From contig JAPHSB010000021.1 in assembly GCA_026193295.1 (NCBI GenBank), positions 1-8,910 of the forward strand: a DNA stretch of 8,910 nt, in the 5' to 3' direction. This document shows, in pieces, positions 1 through 6,440 of the stretch. The DNA is from Lysobacterales bacterium (GTDB taxonomy: Bacteria; Pseudomonadota; Gammaproteobacteria; Xanthomonadales; SZUA-36). The translations under genes and the position numbers were made by a program. Each line of letters begins with the position of its first letter. Positions within the stretch are counted from its first letter, which is position 1. Under the pieces are notes generated by a model that made no database searches, had not been told where the DNA came from, and saw only the letters and a list, made by a program, of their open reading frames with translations.

Positions 1-368
1 ACCTCAATCGCTTGCAGGCGGCACATCCCGCGTTGTCGGAATGGGACTGTGACTCACGCGGCTTCGAATGGCTCAGTGGCGACGACAGCGAACAGTCCGT
101 CATTTCATTCCTGCGGCGCAGCGCCGGCGAAACCCTGGCCGTGGTGCTCAGTTTCACCCCGGTTCCGCGGCACGACTACCGGATTCCGGCCCCCTGTGCG
201 GGCACCTGGCTGGAGGTCCTCAATTCAGACGCGCAGCGCTACGGCGGCTCGGGCCTGCTCAACAGCCACTCGGTCGAGTCGGAGGCCGTGCCGTTCCGGG
301 GCCAGGAGCACAGCATGTGCATCACGCTGCCGCCGCTGGGCGGTGTCGTGCTGCGTCTTCAGTCCTGA
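1..368 (+). CDS. glgB: 1,4-alpha-glucan branching enzyme, C-terminal part (5' end outside window)
   Basis: Branching enzyme forms alpha-1,6 branches in glycogen by moving alpha-1,4 glucan segments; it is cytoplasmic. Only about the last 121 residues are here, open from base 3 to a TGA at 366-368. They correspond to the C-terminal all-beta domain that follows the catalytic barrel, so no catalytic residues are visible. Recognition rests on the family's typical tail: GFEWLSGDDSEQSVISFLRR, then a VLSFTPVPRHDYRI stretch, LNSDAQRYGGSGLLN, and a final LPPLGGVVLRL, which I recall as characteristic of GlgB C-termini. The gene ends normally, with no truncation. Its last 10 bases overlap the end of glgP on the opposite strand. 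I saw no terminator hairpin between the two genes. Confidence 0.9.
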   Translation, partial: LNRLQAAHPALSEWDCDSRGFEWLSGDDSEQSVISFLRRSAGETLAVVLSFTPVPRHDYRIPAPCAGTWLEVLNSDAQRYGGSGLLNSHSVESEAVPFRGQEHSMCITLPPLGGVVLRLQS

Positions 369-2797
369 TCCCACAGCGCTGGCGTCGAGCGCCAGATCTG
401 TTCGTCGTATTGACGGATCGTGCGGTCCGATGAGAACCAGCCTACGTTGGCCGTGTTCAACACGGCTGAGCGGAACCAGCGCCGCTTGTCCCTGAAGGCG
501 GCGCCGACGTCCCGCTGACGAGCCAGGTAGTCGCCAAAGTCTGCCGCCAGCATGAAATAGTCGCTGTGCAGGATGCCGTCGACCAGGGGCTTGAAGCGCT
601 CGGTGTCGCCATCCGAAAACGAGCCCTTGGCAATCTCCGCCAGGGCCGCTTCCAGGCGAGGGGTTTCCTGGATGATCTGCATGGGCTGATAGCCCTCGCG
701 GCGGCGCGCCGCCACCTGTTCGGCGGTCAAACCGAAGATGAAGATGTTCTCCTCGCCGACGTGCTGCATGATCTCCACGTTGGCGCCATCGAGCGTGCCG
801 ATGGTCAGTGCTCCGTTCAGCGCCAGCTTCATATTGCCGGTGCCCGAGGCTTCCATGCCGGCGGTCGAGATCTGCTCGGACAGGTCTGCTCCCGGGATGA
901 TGATCTCGGCGCGCGAGACGTTGTAGTTGGGTACGTAGACGACCTTGAGCCGATCGCCGATGGCCGGGTCGTTGTTGACCGTGGCGGCAATGTCATTGAT
1001 CAGCTTGATGATCAGCTTGGCGATCGTGTAACTGGGCGCCGCCTTGCCGCTGAAAATCTTCACCACCGGCAGCCAGTCGGCGTTCGGGTCAGCCAGAATC
1101 GCCTGGTAGCGCGCCACGATCTGCAGCGCATTGAGCAGCTGCCGTTTGTATTCATGGATGCGCTTGATCTGCACGTCGAACATCGCGTCCGGGTTGACTT
1201 TCATGCCGGTCAGGTGACGGATGCCGGCGGCCAGGCGTTCCTTGTTGGTGCGCTTGGCCTGCGCGAAGGCATCGAGAAAGACGCTGTCGTCGGCATGGCT
1301 GCGCAACTCGGTGAGTTGCTCGAGGTCGCCCACCCAGCCCTGGCCGATCACCTCGGTGATCAGGTTCGACAGTTCTTCATTGCAGTTGTAAAGCCAGCGT
1401 CGCGGCGTGATGCCGTTGGTCATATTCACTATGCGTCCGGGATAAACGCGATGCAGGTCCCTGAAAACCGTTTGCGCCATGAGCTCGGTATGCAGCTCGG
1501 AAACACCGTTCACATGGTGGCTACCGATAAAAGCCAGGTTGCCCATGCGCACGGATCCGCCGTTGCCGTCGTGGTAATCCAGCGCACACACCGCTTCGGG
1601 TTGTACGTCCTCGGCAGAGCGACTGATCTCCTCGACACAATAGCGGTCGATCTGCTCGATGATCTGCAGGTGGCGCGGCAAGACCCGGCCAAACATCTCC
1701 AGCGGCCAGCGTTCCAGCGCCTCGGGCAACAGCGTGTGGTTGGTGTAGGAAATGCAGTTGCGGGTTATCGCGAACGCCTCCTTCATGGACATGCCGTGGA
1801 CGTCCACCAGCAAGCGCATCAGTTCCGGGACCGCGACGGCCGGATGGGTGTCGTTGAGCTGGACCGCGGCATGGTCGGGCAGGGCGGCCAGGTCCGTGTG
1901 CGTGGCCAGGTAGCGGCGCACGAGGTCCTGCAGCGAGGCGGAGGTGAAGAAATACTCCTGCTTGAGGCGCAATTCGCGCCCTTGTGGAGTCGAGTCATCC
2001 GGGTAGAGCACGCGGGACAGGGTTTCGGCCAGCACTTCGTGCGCTGCCGCCTGCAGGTAATTCCCGACGTTGAACTGCGACAGGTCGAACATCTGGGCCG
2101 GTTTCGCCGACCACAGGCGCAGGGTGTTCACGTGCTGCGCGCCCCAGCCGGGGATCGCCATGTCGCTGCCGATGGCGATCACCTGCTCTGCGGCATGCCA
2201 ACGTTCCGGCCCGTTGGCATCTATGTTGACCGCACCGCCGAAGGGTATGAGGTAGCGGACCTCGGAGCGGTTGAGTTCCCAGGGATTACCGCCCTGGATC
2301 AGCCATTCTTCTGCTTCCTCGATCTGCCAGCCTTCGGCGATATGCTGACGGAACAGGCCATGTTCGTAGCGGATGCCATAGCCATAAGCGGCGATGCCCA
2401 GCGTGGACATCGAGTCCATGAAGCAGGCCGCCAGCCGTCCCAGGCCGCCGTTGCCGAGCGCGGCATCGGGTTCCTCCTGAAGGATTTCGTCCAGGTCGAC
2501 CCCGAGGTCTTCCAGGGCCGCCCGGCACAGGTCCGTCATGCCTAGGTTCAGCATGGTATCGGCCAGCAGGCGGCCGATCAGGAACTCCATGGACAGGTAG
2601 TAAACCCGCTTGGCGTCGCTGTGGTAAACCCTCTTGGTGGTCGCCATCCAGCGGTCCATCAGGCGTTCACGCACGGCCAGCGTCAGCGCTACGCACCAAT
2701 CACGCGGCACGGCGAAATCGGTGTCCTTGCCGACGGAATACACCAGCCGCTTGAGGATGCTCCGCTTGAGGTCTTCTTTTTCCAGGATGGCAACCAT
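359..2797 (-). CDS. glgP: Glycogen/maltodextrin phosphorylase
   Basis: Releases glucose-1-phosphate from the non-reducing ends of glycogen or maltodextrins using inorganic phosphate and pyridoxal phosphate; cytoplasmic. The 812-residue length is normal for bacterial phosphorylases. Visible family signatures are YYLSMEFLIGRLL (66-78), ALGNGGLGRLAACFMDS (113-129), QLNDTHPA (313-320), KRIHEYKRQLLN (545-556) and the PLP site EASGTGNMKLALNGA (649-663), with K657 as the expected Schiff-base lysine. The frame is intact. The ATG start (2795-2797) is supported by GAAGGA at 2806-2811, 8 bases upstream. It lies 16 bases after the stop of the CBS-domain gene and is probably the last gene of the DUF1538/P-II/CBS operon. 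Its 3' end overlaps the end of glgB. GlgP and MalP cannot be separated from sequence alone; the adjacent glgB favours glycogen as substrate. Confidence 0.96.
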   Translation of the reverse strand: MVAILEKEDLKRSILKRLVYSVGKDTDFAVPRDWCVALTLAVRERLMDRWMATTKRVYHSDAKRVYYLSMEFLIGRLLADTMLNLGMTDLCRAALEDLGVDLDEILQEEPDAALGNGGLGRLAACFMDSMSTLGIAAYGYGIRYEHGLFRQHIAEGWQIEEAEEWLIQGGNPWELNRSEVRYLIPFGGAVNIDANGPERWHAAEQVIAIGSDMAIPGWGAQHVNTLRLWSAKPAQMFDLSQFNVGNYLQAAAHEVLAETLSRVLYPDDSTPQGRELRLKQEYFFTSASLQDLVRRYLATHTDLAALPDHAAVQLNDTHPAVAVPELMRLLVDVHGMSMKEAFAITRNCISYTNHTLLPEALERWPLEMFGRVLPRHLQIIEQIDRYCVEEISRSAEDVQPEAVCALDYHDGNGGSVRMGNLAFIGSHHVNGVSELHTELMAQTVFRDLHRVYPGRIVNMTNGITPRRWLYNCNEELSNLITEVIGQGWVGDLEQLTELRSHADDSVFLDAFAQAKRTNKERLAAGIRHLTGMKVNPDAMFDVQIKRIHEYKRQLLNALQIVARYQAILADPNADWLPVVKIFSGKAAPSYTIAKLIIKLINDIAATVNNDPAIGDRLKVVYVPNYNVSRAEIIIPGADLSEQISTAGMEASGTGNMKLALNGALTIGTLDGANVEIMQHVGEENIFIFGLTAEQVAARRREGYQPMQIIQETPRLEAALAEIAKGSFSDGDTERFKPLVDGILHSDYFMLAADFGDYLARQRDVGAAFRDKRRWFRSAVLNTANVGWFSSDRTIRQYDEQIWRSTPALWDQD

Positions 2798-2813
2798 TCT
2801 ATTTGTCCTTCGG

Positions 2814-3221
2814 TCAGTCCTGCAGCATCACGCCCTTGAGCACGATATCCGTATAGCTCACCAGGCCGATGATCTGGCCGTTCTCAATCACCGGTGCGCG
2901 CGAAAGTCCAAAGCGATCGAACAACTTGATGCAGTAGCGGACGTCCATTTGCGGATCCACCCCCATCACCGGCTTGGACATGATCTCGTACATATTGACG
3001 CGTTCCGGAGACAAGTCGGGCGCCAGAACGCTTTTCGCCACGTCTCGAAACATGACCACGCCGTACTCGTCGTCCTCGTGGCGCTTGTTCACGATCAGGG
3101 TCCGGGTTTCGGGGTGTTTCATGTTGCGCAGGGCCTCGCCGACGGTCACCATGCCATCCACGATATCCAGGCCGCTTTTCATGACTTCGCGCACCCGCAC
3201 GATGGGTTTCGTCGGTTTCAT
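2814..3221 (-). CDS. Stand-alone tandem CBS-domain protein
   Basis: A 135-residue soluble protein consisting almost wholly of two CBS domains (about 10-66 and 77-133), a Bateman module with no attached enzyme or transporter. CBS pairs usually bind adenine nucleotides (AMP, ADP, ATP, SAM) and regulate a partner. The second repeat carries LSRAPVIENGQIIGLVSYTDI (about 106-126); its G-x-(S/T)-x-(S/T)D end, seen as GLVSYTD, is the usual ribose/phosphate-contacting signature. In the first repeat the equivalent stretch, YGVVMFRDV (53-61), lacks that Ser/Thr pair, so one functional nucleotide site is more likely than two. The start ATG overlaps the stop of the P-II-like gene as ATGA, implying translational coupling, and has a strong GGAGGAG upstream. 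The neighbouring P-II-like and DUF1538 genes suggest it regulates that membrane protein, and perhaps the downstream phosphorylase; this is inference. Confidence 0.88.
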   Translation of the reverse strand: MKPTKPIVRVREVMKSGLDIVDGMVTVGEALRNMKHPETRTLIVNKRHEDDEYGVVMFRDVAKSVLAPDLSPERVNMYEIMSKPVMGVDPQMDVRYCIKLFDRFGLSRAPVIENGQIIGLVSYTDIVLKGVMLQD

Positions 3222-3568
3222 ATGATCTCCTCCAAGGTACCTTCGAGCGCCTGGATCTGGTGCCGGACGCCGATCGCGTCCTCTACATCGACCTGGAACG
3301 CGATCCCGGTGCCGGAAGTCTCGTCGAATTTACCGACGCGTGCAATGGTTTCCAGTACGTGGCGGCTCAAATGCTCTTCGACCAGCATCAGGATCACATC
3401 GACCTGGTTGCCCACAGCCAGGCCGAGGAAGGTCTTGGTCGGACTCAGCCCTTCGCCACGCGCCTGGTTCAGAACCGTGGCGCCGGTGGCGCCTTCCTCA
3501 CGCGCGGCGGCGAGGATTTCGTTGGTATGTCGATCCTCGACCATCACGACTATCAGCTTAAAATGCAT
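3218..3568 (-). CDS. P-II-like (GlnB-fold) signalling protein, short T-loop
   Basis: A 116-residue protein that looks like a divergent P-II family member. P-II proteins are trimers that sense ATP/ADP (and often 2-oxoglutarate) and bind membrane transporters or enzymes. Supporting features are an N-terminal beta strand (KLIVVMV, 4-10) followed by a helix, GATGATVL (26-33) matching the GITGMTV region of GlnB, a second strand VDVILMLV (56-63), the helix LSRHVLETIARVGKF (67-81) and a final DVEDAIGVRH (94-103) resembling GlnB's DVARVIRIR. The T-loop region between residues 34 and 55 is about ten residues shorter than in GlnB and has no tyrosine, so GlnD-type uridylylation at Tyr51 is not expected. 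GAGG sits 8 bases before the ATG. It follows the DUF1538 gene by 15 bases and is coupled to the CBS gene, so a role in controlling the DUF1538 proteins is the natural guess. Confidence 0.82.
   Translation of the reverse strand: MHFKLIVVMVEDRHTNEILAAAREEGATGATVLNQARGEGLSPTKTFLGLAVGNQVDVILMLVEEHLSRHVLETIARVGKFDETSGTGIAFQVDVEDAIGVRHQIQALEGTLEEII
3227..3233 (-). promoter_or_regulatory. Strong Shine-Dalgarno for the CBS-domain gene
   Basis: GGAGGAG on the minus strand, 5 bases before the ATG at 3219-3221. It lies inside the last codons of the P-II-like gene. It is the best ribosome site in the operon, so the CBS protein may be made in larger amounts than its neighbours. Confidence 0.7.
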
Positions 3569-3583
3569 CGTTGTTACCTCTCT

Positions 3584-4384
3584 TTACAGGTTGTCACTGG
3601 AACTGGAATTCGCTTCCCGCACTCTGCGTGTGCGCCACGCACTGATCTGTGCATAGGCCATGACCGAGATCATGGGGAAGAGACTGGCAAAAGCGATCAG
3701 GCCAAAACCATCGAGCAGGGGGCTGCGGCCCGGGATGGTCTCGGCCAGGCCGAGGCCCAGGGCCGCGACCAGTGGAACCGTGACCGTTGAAGTCGTGACG
3801 CCGCCTGAATCGTAGGCGAGGGGGATAATGGCCCGCGGAGCAAACACGGTCTGGATAATGACGACGACGTAGCCCGTGATGATGTACCAATGCAGCGGCG
3901 TTCCGGTCACGATCCGAAAGGCGCCCAGTGCGACGCCAAAGGCCACTCCGACGGCCACGGCGAAGCGCAGCCCATTGACCGTGATCGTGCCGCCGGATAC
4001 CTGGTTCGCCTTGATCGAGACCGCGATCAGGGCCGGTTCGGCCACCGTGGTAGCGAAGCCAATGGCTGCGGCGAACAGGTAGACCCAGATGTAATCCGAC
4101 CAGCTGAACTCGAGAATGGCCTCGGTGCCTTCGCCGAACAGGAAGGCCGGGGCCGTCAACTGCTCCGCCATCAGCCGGCCGAGTGGGAACAGGGCCAGTT
4201 CCAGGCCCTCCAGAAACAGGGCCAGGCCCAGCAGGACCATTACCAGCCCGAGCCCCACCCGTAATGGGTTCTGAATGGGCCGCCGCAGAATCAGTACCTG
4301 GAAGCCGATCAGGATGACCGCGATCGGCAGCACATCCCTGATCAGGCCCAGTGCCGTCTGTCCAAAATGAATGAGTTCGTCCAT
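3584..4384 (-). CDS. DUF1538 integral membrane protein (copy B)
   Basis: A 266-residue, strongly hydrophobic inner-membrane protein that I assign to DUF1538 from its motifs; function unknown. Hydrophobic segments include about 14-33, 43-68, 99-121, 138-157, 165-188, 198-214 and 223-244. Key motifs are GFATTVAEPALIAV (109-122), with E116 inside a hydrophobic stretch, AYDSGGVTTSTVTVP (190-204) and DGFGLIAFASL (225-235). The 21 residues A190-G210 are identical to A186-G206 of the neighbouring copy A, so the two genes are paralogues. Copy B differs by an extra stretch at about 77-96 and a charged, serine-rich tail (250-266). The ATG follows copy A's stop by 11 bases with GAGGG about 8 bases upstream. 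Polar residues conserved within hydrophobic segments suggest a transporter or channel; the substrate cannot be read from the sequence. Confidence 0.88.
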   Translation of the reverse strand: MDELIHFGQTALGLIRDVLPIAVILIGFQVLILRRPIQNPLRVGLGLVMVLLGLALFLEGLELALFPLGRLMAEQLTAPAFLFGEGTEAILEFSWSDYIWVYLFAAAIGFATTVAEPALIAVSIKANQVSGGTITVNGLRFAVAVGVAFGVALGAFRIVTGTPLHWYIITGYVVVIIQTVFAPRAIIPLAYDSGGVTTSTVTVPLVAALGLGLAETIPGRSPLLDGFGLIAFASLFPMISVMAYAQISAWRTRRVREANSSSSDNL

Positions 4385-4395
4385 CGGTCCCGCCC

Positions 4396-5130
4396 TCAGA
4401 ACATCATGCCGTAGGCCATGACGAAGATCATGGGCGTTAGCGAGGCGAAGGCGATCAGGCCAAAGCCGTCGACCAATGGGTCGCGCCCGCGGATGCTGCT
4501 GGCCAGACCGATGCCCAGCGCCGCTACCAGCGGCACCGTGACCGTAGACGTGGTGACGCCGCCCGAGTCGTAAGCGATCCCGATGATTTCAGGCGGAGCG
4601 AAGGCGGTCATCACCACCACGCCCACGTAGCCGCCTATAATCAGGTACTGCACGGGCCAGCCCTTGAGGATGCGGATGACACCGACCAGCAAGGCAATCC
4701 CGACCGCCAGCGCGACGACCAGCCGCAAGCCGCCGGCATAGGCAGTGCGCGCCGGTTCAATGTTCTCGATCACGCCGCCCTCGGCGGCGATCCCGGCGGC
4801 TTCGTCGGCAATCGCGATCAGGGCTGGCTCGGCCACCGTTGTGCCAAATCCCAGCGTGAAGGCGAACAGCAGCAGAAACCAGAGGTTGCCTTTCTTGACG
4901 AAGCTGTAAGCCATCTCCTCGCCCAGCGGGAACAGCGCCATCTGCAATCCCTGCACGAACAGAGTCAGCCCGAGCAACACCATCAGGCCGCCCAGCAGAA
5001 TCTGGCCGAGCTCCGGTACCGGCTGCCGCAGCACGACCAGCTGGAAAAAACCGATCACCAGGATGATCGGCAACAGGTCCTGGAAGCTGCGGAGCAGGGA
5101 GCGGAAGAATTGTTGGAATAAGACTGTCAC
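4396..5130 (-). CDS. DUF1538 integral membrane protein (copy A, first gene of operon)
   Basis: A 244-residue polytopic membrane protein, paralogous to the next gene. Hydrophobic segments lie near 18-35, 42-68, 83-108, 133-153, 160-178, 194-210 and 222-242. Motifs shared with copy B are GFGTTVAEPALIAI (94-107, with E101), AYDSGGVTTSTVTVP (186-200) and DGFGLIAFASL (221-231). TVAEPALIA and TVTVPLVAA within the same protein look like two halves of an internal repeat, a layout common in transporters built from inverted repeats. The start is GTG at 5128-5130. No ATG occurs nearby in frame, and the purine-rich AAGGGA lies about 13 bases upstream, further than ideal, so the start is less certain than the gene. 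It is the promoter-proximal gene of the operon leading to glgP. Function is unknown; a two-subunit transporter with copy B is a plausible inference. Confidence 0.87.
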   Translation of the reverse strand: MTVLFQQFFRSLLRSFQDLLPIILVIGFFQLVVLRQPVPELGQILLGGLMVLLGLTLFVQGLQMALFPLGEEMAYSFVKKGNLWFLLLFAFTLGFGTTVAEPALIAIADEAAGIAAEGGVIENIEPARTAYAGGLRLVVALAVGIALLVGVIRILKGWPVQYLIIGGYVGVVVMTAFAPPEIIGIAYDSGGVTTSTVTVPLVAALGIGLASSIRGRDPLVDGFGLIAFASLTPMIFVMAYGMMF

Positions 5131-5237
5131 GTTCGCGGGGCTTTCCCTTGTTGCGCCGATAGATTCAGAGCGTGCAGGATAAGTTAGGTTTTATATACTT
5201 GGAAGGGCCGAACCAGACAGGATGAATTCGTCTTCCC
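5131..5237. promoter_or_regulatory. Divergent intergenic region with AT-rich promoter-like island
   Basis: This 107-bp gap separates the minus-strand DUF1538 operon from the plus-strand aminotransferase. An AT-rich island at about 5186-5200 stands out from the GC-rich surroundings. On the plus strand it contains TATACT (5194-5199), one base off the sigma70 -10 consensus. On the minus strand the same island reads TATATAAAA, also -10-like. I found no convincing -35 hexamer at 16-18 bp in either direction, so the promoters may be weak, activator-dependent or use another sigma factor. The region must hold the start of at least the operon transcript. No clear operator palindrome was seen apart from the TATATA core. 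Confidence 0.45.
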
Positions 5238-6392
5238 TTGACCTACACTAACAAACTTCCCGAAGCCGGCACGACGATCTTCACTGTCATGTCGAAAATG
5301 GCGCAGGACTTCGGCGCTGTGAACCTGTCGCAGGGTTATCCCGATTTCGACGGCCCGCGGGAACTGCACGACGCGGTAGCGCGGCACCTTGGGCAGGGTC
5401 ATAACCAGTATGCCCCGCTGGCCGGTGTTCCCGAATTGAAGGAACAGATTGCAGCCAAAGTGGGGGCCTTGTATGGCTGCATGGTGGACTCGGAGCGCCA
5501 GGTCGTGGTCACCCCGGGTGCGACGGAGGCTATATATTGTGCCTTGACCGCAATCATCCACCTCGGCGACGAGGTGATCGTCTTTGACCCGGCTTACGAT
5601 ACCTATGAGCCCGGCATCCGGCTGAACGGCGGAGTGGCGCGGCGTATTCCGTTGCAGTCGCCCCACTTCCGCATTGACTGGCAGCGTGTGCGAGACACCA
5701 TCACGGACCGCACGCGGATGATCATGCTGAACTCGCCGCACAACCCGACCGGCGCCGTGCTCGCCCCGGAGGATATCGAGGCGCTGCGGGAAGTCATCGA
5801 TCGCCACGACATCCTGCTGTTGTCCGACGAAGTCTACGAGCATCTCGTGTTCGACGGCCGCGAGCACCTGAGCCTGTTGCGCTACCCGGATCTGGCGCAG
5901 CGCAGTTTCTGCATTTTTTCGTTCGGCAAGACCTATCACGTGACGGGCTGGCGCATCGGCTATTGCGTGGCGCCGGCGGAACTGACCGACGCGTTCCTGA
6001 ATATCCATCAGTTCATCAACTTCAGCACGACCACGCCGCTGCAGTATGCACTGGCCGATTACCTGCGGGATCACCCAAGGCACCACCTGGATCTGGCTGC
6101 GTTCTATCAGCGTAAACGGGACCTGTTTCGCGATCTGCTGAAGCCTTCGCCCTTCCACCTGCTGCCATCGCGCGGGACCTTTTTTCAGTTGGCGGATTAC
6201 AGCAGGGTCAACGATGCTCCGGATCGGGAATTCGCCGCCTGGCTGACGCAGGAGCATGGCGTCGCGGCGATACCCATTTCGGTTTTTTATGAAAACGCAC
6301 CGGATCAGCGCGTCATTCGATTCTGCTTTGCCAAAAAGGACACAACTCTGCGGCAGGCGGCGGAACGGCTGGCCGTCATCGCGTCTCTTTGA
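5238..6392 (+). CDS. ybdL: PLP-dependent methionine aminotransferase (YbdL-like, class I/II)
   Basis: A fold-type I aminotransferase, cytoplasmic, of the subgroup containing E. coli YbdL (methionine/aromatic transaminase) and kynurenine aminotransferases. It would transfer the amino group of methionine, or of the aromatic amino acids, to a 2-oxo acid. Markers are KLPEAGTTIFTVMS (6-19), NLSQGYPDFDGPREL (29-43), the NSPHNPTG loop (165-172), SDEVYEH (196-202), the PLP lysine K231 in SFGKTYHVTGWRIGY, and R361 in VIRFCFAKK, the expected carboxylate-binding arginine. Its 384 residues match the family's length. The start is doubtful: the frame is closed by TGA at 5223-5225, the first usual start is TTG at 5238, and no Shine-Dalgarno lies at a suitable distance. 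The alignment with YbdL nevertheless begins near residue 6, so little can be missing. It stands alone, divergent from the DUF1538 operon and convergent with the Na/Pi gene 48 bases away. Confidence 0.92.
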   Translation: MTYTNKLPEAGTTIFTVMSKMAQDFGAVNLSQGYPDFDGPRELHDAVARHLGQGHNQYAPLAGVPELKEQIAAKVGALYGCMVDSERQVVVTPGATEAIYCALTAIIHLGDEVIVFDPAYDTYEPGIRLNGGVARRIPLQSPHFRIDWQRVRDTITDRTRMIMLNSPHNPTGAVLAPEDIEALREVIDRHDILLLSDEVYEHLVFDGREHLSLLRYPDLAQRSFCIFSFGKTYHVTGWRIGYCVAPAELTDAFLNIHQFINFSTTTPLQYALADYLRDHPRHHLDLAAFYQRKRDLFRDLLKPSPFHLLPSRGTFFQLADYSRVNDAPDREFAAWLTQEHGVAAIPISVFYENAPDQRVIRFCFAKKDTTLRQAAERLAVIASL

Positions 6393-6440
6393 ACGAGCCT
6401 TTGCGTACTGGAGGGAACAGCTGGGCAGGCAGGGCGCTGA

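Noticed and set aside
566..2545. 659-codon open frame on the plus strand opposite glgP
   Set aside because: It lies wholly antisense to a gene with unmistakable phosphorylase motifs. Its translation is rich in Arg, Gly, His, Val and Asp with no recognisable domain, as expected for the reverse frame of GC-rich coding DNA.
2634..3656. 340-codon plus-strand open frame across the glgP start, CBS and P-II-like genes
   Set aside because: It runs antisense over three well-supported genes and their intergenic junctions, with no motif and no matching codon pattern.
3657..4478. DNA-level similarity between the two DUF1538 genes, considered as a repeat or mobile element
   Set aside because: The similarity follows codons and protein motifs and fades between them, so it is an old gene duplication rather than a DNA repeat; no terminal inverted repeats or target duplications were seen.
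5184..6257. 357-codon open frame on the minus strand opposite the aminotransferase
   Set aside because: Antisense shadow: the plus strand encodes a complete PLP enzyme with all catalytic motifs, and the reverse translation shows no domain. It would also begin inside the opposing gene without a ribosome site.
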